64,000 bases of DNA from Falsiroseomonas selenitidurans (GTDB taxonomy: Bacteria; Pseudomonadota; Alphaproteobacteria; Acetobacterales; Acetobacteraceae): the NCBI RefSeq assembly GCF_012103215.1, contig NZ_JAAVNE010000013.1:1-64000 (forward strand), read 5' to 3'. The position numbers were made by a program, and so were the translations under genes. Shown here piece by piece: positions 18,702-27,583 of the stretch. The notes beneath the pieces were generated by a model. It did not search any database. It was not told the origin of the DNA and was given only the letters and a program-made list of their open reading frames with translations. Every line of letters begins with the position of its first letter. Position 1 is the first letter of the stretch.

Positions 18702-19567
18702 CGGGACAGGTCCGTGCCGAGCATGTCGCGCAGCGCGTCGCCCAGCAAATTCACGCCGAAGACCAGCACGAACAGCGCGATGCCGGGCACCAGGATGACC
18801 CAGGGGGTGAAGAACATGTACTCCTTCGCCTCCGCGATCATCAGGCCCCAGGAGGGCAGCGGCGCCGGCACGCCGAGGCCGAGGAAGGACAGCGCGGCTT
18901 CCAGCAGGATGGCCAGCGCCATCTCCAGCGTCGCCACCACGGCCAGGTGCGTGGCGATGTTGGGCAGGATCTCGCGCAGCAGCACGCTGGCGTGGGAGGC
19001 GCCGGCGCACCAGGCGGCGCTGACATAGTCCAGCGTGCGCAGCTGCATGGTGGTGGCGCGCGCGACGACGGCGAAGCGGTCCCACAGCAGCAGGCCCAGC
19101 ACCAGGATCACCAGCAGGAAGCTGGTGCCGAGCAGCCCGGCCACGGCCAGCGCCACCAGCACCACGGGGATCGACAGCCGCGCGGTGATGGCGAACATCA
19201 CGACATCGTCCACCCGCCCGCCATAGAAGCCGCCCAGCACCCCGATGGTGGTGCCGATGAGGCCGGAGGTGATGACGGTGGCCACGCCGATCACCAGCGA
19301 GATGCGCGCGCCATGGATGAGGCGGGAGAGGTAGTCGCGGCCAAGCTGGTCGGTGCCGAGCAGGTTCAGCGGCGTGCCGCCTTCCATCCAGCTCGGCGGC
19401 ACCAGGCGGCGGGAGAGGTCGATGGCGTAGGGGTCGTGCGGCGCGATCCAGGGGGCGAGGATCGCCACCACCACCACCAGCCCCACCACCAGCGCGCCGA
19501 GCAGGAAGCTCGCGTTGCGCAGCAGCCGGCGCGTGGCGCCGACGCCCGGAAGGATGGCGCCGCTCAC
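18698..19567 (-). CDS. dppC: Dipeptide/oligopeptide-type ABC transporter permease
   Basis: 289 aa, about six membrane segments; the first covers about residues 17-38. The N-terminal LGTDQLGRDYLSRLIHGARISL region and the EAA-type loop are typical of DppC/OppC. The start is a GTG at 19567 overlapping the dppB stop as GTGA; no ATG fits. It forms the pore with DppB. Confidence 0.93.
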   Translation of the reverse strand: MSGAILPGVGATRRLLRNASFLLGALVVGLVVVVAILAPWIAPHDPYAIDLSRRLVPPSWMEGGTPLNLLGTDQLGRDYLSRLIHGARISLVIGVATVITSGLIGTTIGVLGGFYGGRVDDVVMFAITARLSIPVVLVALAVAGLLGTSFLLVILVLGLLLWDRFAVVARATTMQLRTLDYVSAAWCAGASHASVLLREILPNIATHLAVVATLEMALAILLEAALSFLGLGVPAPLPSWGLMIAEAKEYMFFTPWVILVPGIALFVLVFGVNLLGDALRDMLGTDLSR

Positions 19568-20481
19568 GCCGTGCGCAGCCTGGGGTCGAGCACGGCGTTC
19601 AGCAGGTCCGCCAGCAGGGTCAGCGCGATGTAGATCAGCGCCAGCACCAGGATCACCGCCTGAACGACGGGGAAATCGTTCTTGCTGATGCTCTCCCACG
19701 CCAGGTAGCCGACGCCGTGCATGGCGAAGACCGTCTCGATGACGATGGACCCGCCCAGCATGAAGCCCAGCTGCACCGCCGCGATGGACACGACCGGGAT
19801 CGCCGCGTTGCGGAAGCCGTGCTTCACAAGGATGGACAGGCGCGAGAGCCCCTTGGCGCGCGCGGTGCGGATGTAGTCGGAGGCCAACGCCTCCACCATG
19901 CCGCTGCGCGTCAGGCGCATCAGCGACGGGATGGCGGAGAAGGCCAGCACGATGCCGGGCATGACGTAGTACTCCCAGCCCCCGGTGCCGGAGATCGGCA
20001 GCCAGCCCAGGTTCAGCCCGAGCACGACCATCAGGATCAGGCCGAGCCAGAAGGAGGGCATGGCCTGGCCGATGAGCGCCACCAGCATCACGCCGCGATC
20101 CACCCAGCTGCCTTCCCGTACCGCGGCGATGATGCCGAGCGGCAGCGCCACCACCAGCGCCATCAGCAGCCCCACCAGCCCGAGCGTCATGGTGATGGGC
20201 AGGCGATGCGCGATGAGGTTGGCGACGCGGTCCTTGAAGAAATAGCTCTCGCCGAAATCGCCCTGCACGGCGCGCAGCAGCCAGTCCAGATATTGCTGGG
20301 CCAGGGGGCGGTTCAGCCCATAGGCCTGGCGGATCAGGTCCACATCCTCCTGCGTCGCGTTCGGGCCGGCGATGGAAATCGCAAGGTCACCCGACAGGCG
20401 CGTGAGCAGGAAGCTCAGCGTCAGCACCGTCAACGCGACAAGGATGGCGACGGTGAGCCGGCGCAGCAGGAAACGGACCAT
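19564..20481 (-). CDS. dppB: Dipeptide/oligopeptide-type ABC transporter permease
   Basis: 305 aa, standard DppB: N-terminal membrane helix (MVRFLLRRLTVAILVALTVL), the periplasmic loop with YGLNRPLAQQYLDWL and GDFGESYFF, five further helices and the EAA loop (RTARAKGLSRLSILVKHGFRN). First gene of the minus-strand operon dppB-dppC-dppD-dppF. A 14-bp palindrome lies 28 bp upstream of the ATG. Confidence 0.93.
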   Translation of the reverse strand: MVRFLLRRLTVAILVALTVLTLSFLLTRLSGDLAISIAGPNATQEDVDLIRQAYGLNRPLAQQYLDWLLRAVQGDFGESYFFKDRVANLIAHRLPITMTLGLVGLLMALVVALPLGIIAAVREGSWVDRGVMLVALIGQAMPSFWLGLILMVVLGLNLGWLPISGTGGWEYYVMPGIVLAFSAIPSLMRLTRSGMVEALASDYIRTARAKGLSRLSILVKHGFRNAAIPVVSIAAVQLGFMLGGSIVIETVFAMHGVGYLAWESISKNDFPVVQAVILVLALIYIALTLLADLLNAVLDPRLRTA

Positions 20482-20508
20482 CGCAGCAAGCCTAGTCGCC
20501 GCAACGGT

Positions 20509-20522
20509 CCGCTTGCAAGCGG
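20509..20522. promoter_or_regulatory. 14-bp perfect palindrome upstream of dppB
   Basis: CCGCTTGCAAGCGG in the 57-bp gap between the stop of the exported unknown gene (20539) and the dppB ATG (20481). It could be a terminator for the upstream gene, though no T-run follows, or an operator for dppBCDF. It is unrelated to GATATATC. Confidence 0.4.
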
Positions 20523-20538
20523 CGGATTGCGCGCGGCG

Positions 20539-21678
20539 TCAGCGCGGGCCGGTCAGCATCCCGCGCAACGCTTCGCCCAACCGGGCCGAGACGTCGTTGG
20601 AGAGCTGGTCGCGGCGCAGCGCTTCACCGATCGCACGGATGAAGTCGCCGGATTGCTGCGCTTCGGTCAGCGTCACCTCGACCCGGAGATTGACCGGGTC
20701 CTGCACCACCAGCCGCGTCGTCGCGCCCGCCGCATCGATCCGCGGCACCGCCACATGGCCGCCGGCCAGCAGCGGATGGAATTCCGGCTCGTGCAGGATC
20801 TCGCGCCGGCAGTTCATTATCTCCCGGATGTTCGTGGCCAGCGCGCCGGCCCGGCAGGCGGCGGCCGGGGCCGCCAGCCGGCCCAGGTCGAAGACCTCGG
20901 CCAGCAGCGTGACCGGCCTGGCCGCGCCGGGGGCCAGGCTGCTCATCGCAACCTGGAACACCAGGCTCTTCGCATCATTGCGGCCGCGCTGCGCGCCGCT
21001 CTGGCCGAAGAACACGACCACGGGGCTGAGCCCGACATGGCCGAGCAGCGGCTGCGCTGCCTCCCCCGCCGGGCCGGCCAGCGTGAACTGCCGGTAGTAC
21101 AGGCTGAATTCGGCATAGACCTCCGGCACCCCCAGCACCTGCAGCGCCGTGTCGCGCCGGGCGGCCCGGGCTGCCTGCCGCAGCCTGGTGTTGAGATCGT
21201 CAAGCGGGGTCTTCCACGCGCTCTGCGACGGCGCGAGCCCCAGCACCGGCGCGTCCGCGTCCAGATCCATGCTGGTCAGGCGCCCGCGCAGGAAGACCAG
21301 GCATCCCGCATCCGGCTCCACCCTTTCGCCCGCGAAGCGCAGCAGAGGGCCCCGACCGCTCGCGGTGCTGGACGCCCCATAGGAATCGGCGAACTGCTCC
21401 AGGTAGCGGCCGGCGATCTCGAAGGCACGCTCCACCGCCACGCCGGCGACAGTGGCGAGCACCGAGGCGGCGGCCTCGGCCGCCACCGCCGCGCCGGCCG
21501 ATTCCATGCGCGCCCCGGCGGTGCTCATCGGGCAGGAATCGAACAGCAGCGCGACGGCGGGCGAGGCCGCGGCCGGCCAGGTCCGTGCCGGCGCTGCCTC
21601 CTGCGCCATGGCGCCGGCGGGCGGCGCGGCAAGGGCCAGGCCAAGGCAGGCCGATCTGATCCAATCCATCCGAAGCAT
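20539..21678 (-). CDS. Exported protein of unknown function
   Basis: 379 aa from ATG 21678. Residues 1 to about 26 form a signal peptide (Arg, hydrophobic GLALAA, then AGAMAQEA with an AxA cleavage site). I recognise no family. The mature part is soluble-looking with a Cys pair (FDSCP near 48, GCLVF near 128), an aromatic segment VYAEFSLYYRQFTL and a helical C-terminus (LTEAQQSGDFIRAIGEAL). Last gene of a five-gene operon (53 bp after the S1 protease gene) with two serine proteases and a lipoprotein, so an envelope or secreted accessory role is the simplest guess. Confidence 0.75.
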   Translation of the reverse strand: MLRMDWIRSACLGLALAAPPAGAMAQEAAPARTWPAAASPAVALLFDSCPMSTAGARMESAGAAVAAEAAASVLATVAGVAVERAFEIAGRYLEQFADSYGASSTASGRGPLLRFAGERVEPDAGCLVFLRGRLTSMDLDADAPVLGLAPSQSAWKTPLDDLNTRLRQAARAARRDTALQVLGVPEVYAEFSLYYRQFTLAGPAGEAAQPLLGHVGLSPVVVFFGQSGAQRGRNDAKSLVFQVAMSSLAPGAARPVTLLAEVFDLGRLAAPAAACRAGALATNIREIMNCRREILHEPEFHPLLAGGHVAVPRIDAAGATTRLVVQDPVNLRVEVTLTEAQQSGDFIRAIGEALRRDQLSNDVSARLGEALRGMLTGPR

Positions 21679-21731
21679 GATCCTGGTCCTTCTCGAGAGG
21701 GTTGCCGGCACGGCAGCGGCCGGTCGGAGAT

Positions 21732-23159
21732 TCACGGCCCGGCCCGGCGCTGCACCCAGCCGGGCACGGCGGTGCCAAGGTTCACGGCGATCGAAGGCAT
21801 CCCGTCGAAATCGCCACGGGCACCGCAATCGCTTTCAGCCTCCGCCCGGCTGGCCTGGCCAATGCCGCCGGTATGGATGCCGAGCAGCGCCGCCTGCGCC
21901 GGCCGGCCGCCTTCGGCATCCGAAATCGCCAGCACCGGCCCGCCGCTCCAGCCGGCTTCGACGTTGCAGCCATAGAGGAAGCAGCCGCGCGCCGTGGTCC
22001 AGGCAATGCGGCAATCGGCCCGCACCTCGTGCCGCAGCAGGGGCGACCAGTTCTGTGCAGGCGTCACGCGCGGCGCCTCCCCGCTGCGCGCGTAGCCGAG
22101 CACCACCTGCAGGCCGACCAGGGTGATGCGCTGGAAGGCCTGCGGCCGCGCCATGGGCATCGGCGCCGCCACCCGCGCATCCGCCACCGGCGCGGCCAGC
22201 CGCAGGATGGCGAAGTCGCCGACCCGCTGCCGCCTGTGGAAGCTTCCCGTGGCATGATCCGGATCGACCACCGGCTCGGCGACCTGCAGGGGCCGGTCCG
22301 GCTCCGTCCAGCGCGCGAAACCCACGGCGATCCGTGGTGGCGTGCCGCCTCGGCTGCTGTCGAAGTCCGGGTCGTAGAGGCAGTGCCGCGCGGTTGCGAC
22401 ATGCTGCGCATCCAGCAGCAGGCCCGTGCAATGCACCCGCCCCGCAGTCGGACCGGTGCTGGCGAAGACCGCGCCCATGCGGGGATGGATGGCGGCCAGC
22501 GCGGCGGCGATGCGCGCTGCCTCGCCGCCGGCTGGCGGCGCGCGATCCAGCGGTTGCAGGCAGGCCTGGTCGTGCGCTTCCAGCAGCAGGCGGATGTCCG
22601 GCGTGCGGGCGCGGCGCAGCACCTCGCCGTAGCTGGGCCGCCGGCCGAACACGGCGCGGTAGATCGCGTCGGCCAGGGCCACCTTCGCCTTGTCGCACGC
22701 CGCGATGCCGTCCCTGTCCCGCAGATGGGCGTCGCGTGCCGTGGCCGGCAGGTCGCGGGATGGCGGGTCGAGCGGGGTGGTCGGCAACGCCGGTCCATTC
22801 GGCAGAAGCGGCGCGCGCGGCGCCGGGTCCGTGGCCGGCAGCGGCGCGCGGGTGTTCTCCATCTGGTGGGGGCCGCGATCGGGTGGGATCTGAAACTGGG
22901 TCCCGAGGGCGAAGGCCGGCAGGCGCCCTGGTCCGCCGAGCGTGGGAGGATCGAGCACGGCGCGTGGCGTCTCAATCACGACGGGCGGGCGCGGAATGAA
23001 CGGGCCGGGCGTCGATATCCCCGGCGTCGATATCCCAGGTGGCGCGCCCGAGGAGGGCGCCGGCGCGCTGAAGCTGCCAGGCGCCCCGGGGCCCGGCTGT
23101 GCGGCGACGGGGGCGGACAGGCCGAGAAGGCAGGCGGCGACAAGCGGTTGGCGGTGCAT
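21732..23159 (-). CDS. Exported trypsin/V8-like serine protease (S1 family)
   Basis: 475 aa. Signal peptide 1-20 (LVAACLLGLSAPVAA). Residues 21-140 are Pro/Gly/Ala-rich and low-complexity with a GISTPGISTPG repeat. A helical segment follows (about 150-225), then a trypsin-like domain with the triad His259 (VATARHC), Asp315 (VGDFAIL) and Ser405 (AGWSGGP), and Cys residues placed for disulfides (244/260 and others). The protein is predicted to be periplasmic or secreted. It sits between the S8 protease gene (61 bp upstream) and the exported unknown gene. The long Pro-rich N-terminus suggests a spacer or propeptide. Substrate unknown. Confidence 0.88.
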   Translation of the reverse strand: MHRQPLVAACLLGLSAPVAAQPGPGAPGSFSAPAPSSGAPPGISTPGISTPGPFIPRPPVVIETPRAVLDPPTLGGPGRLPAFALGTQFQIPPDRGPHQMENTRAPLPATDPAPRAPLLPNGPALPTTPLDPPSRDLPATARDAHLRDRDGIAACDKAKVALADAIYRAVFGRRPSYGEVLRRARTPDIRLLLEAHDQACLQPLDRAPPAGGEAARIAAALAAIHPRMGAVFASTGPTAGRVHCTGLLLDAQHVATARHCLYDPDFDSSRGGTPPRIAVGFARWTEPDRPLQVAEPVVDPDHATGSFHRRQRVGDFAILRLAAPVADARVAAPMPMARPQAFQRITLVGLQVVLGYARSGEAPRVTPAQNWSPLLRHEVRADCRIAWTTARGCFLYGCNVEAGWSGGPVLAISDAEGGRPAQAALLGIHTGGIGQASRAEAESDCGARGDFDGMPSIAVNLGTAVPGWVQRRAGP

Positions 23160-23220
23160 TGTTCTCTCCCTTCGACATGGCGGTGTCCTGGCCCGGCAGC
23201 CGGTCAGGCCAGTGCGGGCG

Positions 23221-24711
23221 TCACGTCAGCCCCTGGGCCTCCTGGATGGCGCGGAGCAGGTTCAGCCGGCCGAATCCGGCATGGTTGTTGCGGCCGTTCC
23301 GGTAGGGGTACGGCCCGATGCGGTCGGCGGTGCGGCACAGCAGGTCCCGCACCTGGTCCTCCCGCAGTTCGGGACGGGCGGAGAGCACCAGCGCGCAGGC
23401 CCCGGCCACCAGCGGCGTGGCGGCCGAGGTGCCATGGAAATCCGCCCGGTAGACCCCGGGGCCCGTACCGCCCGGGCGGACGGAGGTGGTCAGGTTGCGC
23501 ATGCCGGGCGCGGCCAGGCCGACGGTCGGGCCATGGCTCGTCGCCCAGCGGGTGACATCCGGATCGTTGAAGGTCTTCACCCGATCCTCCGGCGTGCTGG
23601 CCCCCACGGTCAGGACCTGCGGCAGCGAGGCGGGGAAGCCGACCGGCCCGCCATCATTGCCGGCCGCGACCACCACGACGCAGCCGCGGCCGCCACGCCC
23701 CCGGGTCCGCGCCTGCTCGATCTCGGCCGCAATGTCGGAGGAGGGCATGCAGAACCAGCTGTTGCTCAGCACATCGGCCCGGCCGGTCTGCCAGGCCCAG
23801 CGCAGGCCGCGCCACAGGTCGTTGGTATCGATCAGCGCATCCTGGTCGCTGGCAAAGCTGCGGCCGATGCGCACCGCCACCAGCGCACAGCCGGCCGCCA
23901 CGCCGCGGATACCGATGCCGTTGCCGCCCACCGCCGCCGCAAGCCCGGCACAGGCCGTGCCATGCGTGTCCCAGCCATAGGGTTCCTGGTAGCCGTCGCC
24001 GTCGATTGCATCGAAGGTCGCCGCCACGGCGGCGGCCAGGTCCGGGTGTCCGGTATCGACGCCGACATCGAGCACGGCGATTCGGATCGCCGGATCGCCG
24101 CCGACCAGCGCCTGTGCCTCCAGCGCCTTGATCTGGCTCAGCGCGTATTGGTCCCTCAGCATCGGGTCCGGCCCGCCGCCCGGAAGCCGCGGGCCGGCGC
24201 CGCCGCCGAGCAGCACGAAGTTCGGCTCCGCATAGGCCACGGCGGGATCGGCCGAGAGGCGCCGGCAGATGGCGAAGACATCCGCCGCATCAGGGGCCCG
24301 GGCCAGGATGCGGGCCGTGTCCTGGCGCAGCGGCACCAGGCGGTGGCGCTGCAACAGCGGCGCCGGATCCGCGTCCCCCCGCATGGCGAAGATCACGCGC
24401 TCCGTCGGCACCACCTGCGCCGTGCCGAGGCGGAACACCGGCAGCGCGCGCGCGACCTCCGGCTGGCGGTCCAGCGCAGCGATCGCCGCGGCGGGCGCCG
24501 GCGCGCCGACGGCCTGCGGCAGCAGCGGCAGCAGCGTCAGCCGCTGCTTCGGCACCTCCCGCCGCGCCGCGAAGGGCTGCAGGCCGGGCACCGACGCAAC
24601 GGCGCGCGCCCGCCCGCTTTTCGGCGGCGCATCGTGGAAGCGCAGGGCAATGGCCGTGGGGTCGAGCGGCAGGCGCACGCGGCGGCCGAGCGCCGTGTAC
24701 TGGTAGGACAT
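23221..24711 (-). CDS. Subtilisin-like serine protease (S8 family)
   Basis: 496 aa. The catalytic domain has Asp215 (AVLDVGVDTGHPDL), His250 (WDTHGTACAG), oxyanion Asn352 (VAAGNDGG) and Ser429 (HGTSAATPLVAG). The N-terminal 165 residues look like a prodomain ending VAYAEPNFVLLG, as in fervidolysin-type precursors. No signal peptide is visible from ATG 24711 (preceded by GGGGGAT) or from an upstream GTG at 24729, which is odd beside an exported S1 protease. It follows the lipoprotein gene by 27 bp in the same operon. It may act in the cytoplasm, or be exported by a route I cannot see. Confidence 0.9.
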   Translation of the reverse strand: MSYQYTALGRRVRLPLDPTAIALRFHDAPPKSGRARAVASVPGLQPFAARREVPKQRLTLLPLLPQAVGAPAPAAAIAALDRQPEVARALPVFRLGTAQVVPTERVIFAMRGDADPAPLLQRHRLVPLRQDTARILARAPDAADVFAICRRLSADPAVAYAEPNFVLLGGGAGPRLPGGGPDPMLRDQYALSQIKALEAQALVGGDPAIRIAVLDVGVDTGHPDLAAAVAATFDAIDGDGYQEPYGWDTHGTACAGLAAAVGGNGIGIRGVAAGCALVAVRIGRSFASDQDALIDTNDLWRGLRWAWQTGRADVLSNSWFCMPSSDIAAEIEQARTRGRGGRGCVVVVAAGNDGGPVGFPASLPQVLTVGASTPEDRVKTFNDPDVTRWATSHGPTVGLAAPGMRNLTTSVRPGGTGPGVYRADFHGTSAATPLVAGACALVLSARPELREDQVRDLLCRTADRIGPYPYRNGRNNHAGFGRLNLLRAIQEAQGLT

Positions 24712-24738
24712 GGCGTCGATCCCCCGCACCGTCTGCTG

Positions 24739-25689
24739 CTATTGCGCGGCCTTGCCGATGGCCTGGATCTGGGCATCGAGCGCCGAGAGCGCGCCGAAGG
24801 CGCTCGACCAGCGATCCACCGGCTTGTTGGTCACGTCCGCGCCGCAGACCGGATGCAGGGCCAGCGTGCCCTCCTCCGGCAAGGGAAAGAGCTGCACCCG
24901 GTCGGGGTCGATGACGGTCAAGGTGGCGAGGACGTCCGGCGTTGCCGCCCGCGAGCCGCGGATCTCGAGTCGCACCGACATGCAGGTCGGCACCGGCCAG
25001 TAGGCCGCCTTCCGGGCCTGCGGCTGCTGCAGCAGCGCCGCGAACTCGACGCGTGTGATGCTGCCATCCGCGGTGACCGGCGGCCCGGCCCGGGTCACGC
25101 TCCAGCGGTAGCAATCGCCCGAATCGGGCACGCTGCGCGGCTCGGCGCCGATCATCGCAGGGCCGGCGAGGTCGATGTAGAAATCCGGCAGCGCCACCGC
25201 GGCGCAGGGCCCCTGCTGCCGCGCCGGCGGCGTGACGCGGTCGGCGCTGAGCAGCCCGCCGCCGAGGCGCAGGCCCGTCGCCACCACGCTGCCGATCTGG
25301 TTGATCCGCGTCACGGTCTGGTCTGTGAAGGTGTTCCCGACCGTGAGCGGAATGGCCGTGTTCTCGAGCGTGCTGATCGCCAGGACGTTGCGCGAGGCGA
25401 GATCCTGATACGGCCGGGCGCGGAAGCGCAGGCTGCCGGGCGTGGGCAGCGCGGCGATGCGGTAGCTGCCCGCGGCCGCACCCGGGGCCCGGTCGCGGCT
25501 CACCGCCAGACGGGTGATCGGCAGGGCGATGGGCAGGCTGCCCTGCTCGGCAGCGGCCACGGCGTCGGCGGGGGCGGTGACGGGGCCCTGCGGCTCCAGC
25601 ACCACGGCGGATTGGCCGCAGCCGGCCAGGGCCAGAAGGGGAAGCAGGCCGGCCCGAAGCCCCGGGCTGCCGGCGATGGCGTTGCGCAT
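24739..25689 (-). CDS. Putative lipoprotein of unknown function
   Basis: 316 aa from ATG 25689. Residues 1-24 are a type II signal peptide with lipobox LALAGC (Cys24), so the protein should be anchored in the inner or outer membrane. The mature part has Cys residues probably forming disulfides (GPCAAV, GDCYRW, PTCMSV, HPVCGA), an LPDFYIDLAGP segment and a C-terminal amphipathic helix. I know no family. It is 27 bp upstream of the S8 protease gene. It could be the membrane anchor or target of the protease system; this is inference. Confidence 0.8.
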   Translation of the reverse strand: MRNAIAGSPGLRAGLLPLLALAGCGQSAVVLEPQGPVTAPADAVAAAEQGSLPIALPITRLAVSRDRAPGAAAGSYRIAALPTPGSLRFRARPYQDLASRNVLAISTLENTAIPLTVGNTFTDQTVTRINQIGSVVATGLRLGGGLLSADRVTPPARQQGPCAAVALPDFYIDLAGPAMIGAEPRSVPDSGDCYRWSVTRAGPPVTADGSITRVEFAALLQQPQARKAAYWPVPTCMSVRLEIRGSRAATPDVLATLTVIDPDRVQLFPLPEEGTLALHPVCGADVTNKPVDRWSSAFGALSALDAQIQAIGKAAQ

Positions 25690-25744
25690 GATGGATTCTC
25701 TCCTCGGCCCGCATCGGGGCCTGCCCAGGCTGCCTGCCATCCCG

Positions 25745-26203
25745 TCAAGGCAGCGTGAGGCGCGCGTGACCGGGCATGTGCCATTCCCCGATCCAGGGTT
25801 GCTGCGCCGCGCGGATGCGCCAGCGCAGGCCGGCCGCGAGCCGCCCCGCCGCGATCAGCCGCAGGGCCGGCGGGCTGCCGATCAGCCTGGCGAAGCCGCC
25901 CGCCGCGCGCCACCGCCCGGCGATCCGCAGGCCGGGCGACCAGTGGCCCAGCAGCTGGAAGAGGATCCCCGGGCGCTGCGGGGGCGCAGCGACGCGCTGC
26001 CCCAGCAGGGTCTGGCGCGGCGCCAGGCGCGGCGGCGCCGCGTCGGCGCCGGCCGCCCCGGCCAGGGCGATCGCCAGGGTGAGGCCCCCGGGACCGAAGC
26101 GGGAGACGATGAGCCAGGCATCCACCGCGCGGCGGTGGCGCTTCGAGCCGGGTGCGACGACGAGACGGCCGCGCATGGCGACGACGAAGCCATCAGGGGG
26201 CAT
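25745..26203 (-). CDS. Small basic hypothetical protein
   Basis: 152 aa, rich in Ala, Gly, Arg and Leu, with no recognised domain. Its first 50 residues (MPPDGFVVAMRGRLVVAPGS) contain a weakly hydrophobic stretch, LTLAIALAGAAGA. It would be the first gene of the five-gene protease operon, 55 bp before the lipoprotein gene and divergent from the YcaO gene. Composition alone does not prove it is coding; position and tight spacing favour it. Confidence 0.5.
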   Translation of the reverse strand: MPPDGFVVAMRGRLVVAPGSKRHRRAVDAWLIVSRFGPGGLTLAIALAGAAGADAAPPRLAPRQTLLGQRVAAPPQRPGILFQLLGHWSPGLRIAGRWRAAGGFARLIGSPPALRLIAAGRLAAGLRWRIRAAQQPWIGEWHMPGHARLTLP

Positions 26204-26297
26204 GGGCAGGACCTGTGCGGTGTCCTTTTCCCTCGGCCAGGGCGCGTGAGCCCTGCGTGATTTGCCGCTCCTGCGCTAGGCTGAAGGCACCGTGGCG

Positions 26298-26306
26298 AAG
26301 GGAGGG
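26298..26306 (+). promoter_or_regulatory. Ribosome binding site deciding the YcaO start
   Basis: AAGGGAGGG ends 3 bases before the GTG at 26310. It lies inside the frame if the earlier in-frame GTG at 26292 were used, so 26310 is the better start. Confidence 0.6.
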
Positions 26307-26309
26307 CGC

Positions 26310-27539
26310 GTGGAACTGCCGCCGCAGGCCCTGTCGGAGGCCATGGCCCGGCTGCAGGGCGGGGGCGCCCCATCAGAGGGCGCCGCGGGCGGGCGCCGGC
26401 TGCTCGCCTGGCTCGGCTGGGAGGCGCCGGTCGAGGAGTCGCGCCGGCTGGACCGCATTGCCCTGCTGCGGGTGGCGCTGCTGTGCCGGCCGGTCTTCGG
26501 CCTCGTGCTGCCCAGCCGGCCCGGCCTCTGCGCCATCGGCGCCCGGCTGGACCTGGAGTCGGCAATCGGGGAGGCGGGCCTGCCGGTGCTCGGCGCGTCC
26601 GGGGTCGGGCTCACCCCGGGCCGCGCATTCGCCGCCTGCATGGGGGAAGCGGCGGAGCGGCTGGCCCAGGTGGAACGGCCGGAAGACCGCGACGGCGGGG
26701 ACATGGTTGCGCTGTGCTCCTGGCAGGGTGAGCCGGCGGGGGACTGGCCGAGGGACCTGGTGTTCCGGCGCGCCGCAGCACGCCGCACCCTGCAGCCGGC
26801 CGCGCCGCTCAGCATCGGCTGCGCCGCCGGGCCCTGCTGGCCCTCGGCGCGGCGGGCCGCCCTGCTGGAGGTGATCGAGCGCGACGCGGTGGCGCTGTGG
26901 TGGCGCGGCGGCATCCCGGCGACGCGCCTCGCCGCGGACCATCCCGCCGCGCGCGCCGCCACCGCCCTGCTCCGAGAGGGCGGTGGCGTGCCGGCGGCGG
27001 GGGCCGAGATGCTGCTGGACCTCACCACCGATCTCGGCGTGCCCACCGTCGCCGCCATCGCCTTCGATGGATCGGGCAGCGGCTTCCTCTGCGGCACCGC
27101 CGCCGGGCCGCTGCTGGAGGAGGCGGCGCGCGCGGCGGTGATGGAGCGGCTGCAGAACGAGCTGGCCGTGGCCCTGGCCGCGGCGAAGCGGCAGGAATTC
27201 GGCGCATCGGCGCTGGGGCCGCGTGACCGGGCGCATCTGCTGCGCCACGCGACGGTGACCGCCGAGGCCCTTCCGATCATCGCCGCCGCGGCGGCGCCCC
27301 GCGGCCCTGCCCCGCCCGGCCCGGATTTTGCCGCCATCGCCGGCCGGCTGCAGGCGCGCGGCCACGCGGTGCTGGTGCACGACCATCGGCGCGCGGTGCC
27401 CGGCATCCCGGTGAGCCGCGTCCTCGCCACCGGCCTGGCCTGCGAACCCTCCACCGACCTGCCACCGCGCCTGGCCGCCGCGATCGCGCGGACCGGCGGC
27501 GGGCCAGGCCACCGAATGCGGGTTTCCCTGTTCGCGTGA
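26310..27539 (+). CDS. YcaO-family ATP-dependent cyclodehydratase-like enzyme
   Basis: 409 aa. YcaO proteins use ATP to activate a peptide amide, making azolines, thioamides or amidines. Family marks, in order: AFAACMGEAAERLAQVE with Glu113, Glu116 and Arg117 (the SxxxExxER ATP/Mg site); ALLEVIERDAVALWW at 185-198; AAVMERLQNELAV at 275-287. In the third motif the position after Q-x, usually Arg, is Glu, so the active site may be divergent. No TfuA, E1-like partner or dehydrogenase is nearby and no obvious precursor peptide. Its stop overlaps a GTG of the SARP regulator gene (GTGA), and it is divergent from the protease/lipoprotein operon. A RiPP-type modification is possible but unproven. Confidence 0.82.
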   Translation: MELPPQALSEAMARLQGGGAPSEGAAGGRRLLAWLGWEAPVEESRRLDRIALLRVALLCRPVFGLVLPSRPGLCAIGARLDLESAIGEAGLPVLGASGVGLTPGRAFAACMGEAAERLAQVERPEDRDGGDMVALCSWQGEPAGDWPRDLVFRRAAARRTLQPAAPLSIGCAAGPCWPSARRAALLEVIERDAVALWWRGGIPATRLAADHPAARAATALLREGGGVPAAGAEMLLDLTTDLGVPTVAAIAFDGSGSGFLCGTAAGPLLEEAARAAVMERLQNELAVALAAAKRQEFGASALGPRDRAHLLRHATVTAEALPIIAAAAAPRGPAPPGPDFAAIAGRLQARGHAVLVHDHRRAVPGIPVSRVLATGLACEPSTDLPPRLAAAIARTGGGPGHRMRVSLFA

Positions 27540-27583
27540 AGCCTCCTACTCTGCAACGGTCTCTTACGGTGGGCGGGAGTCGC

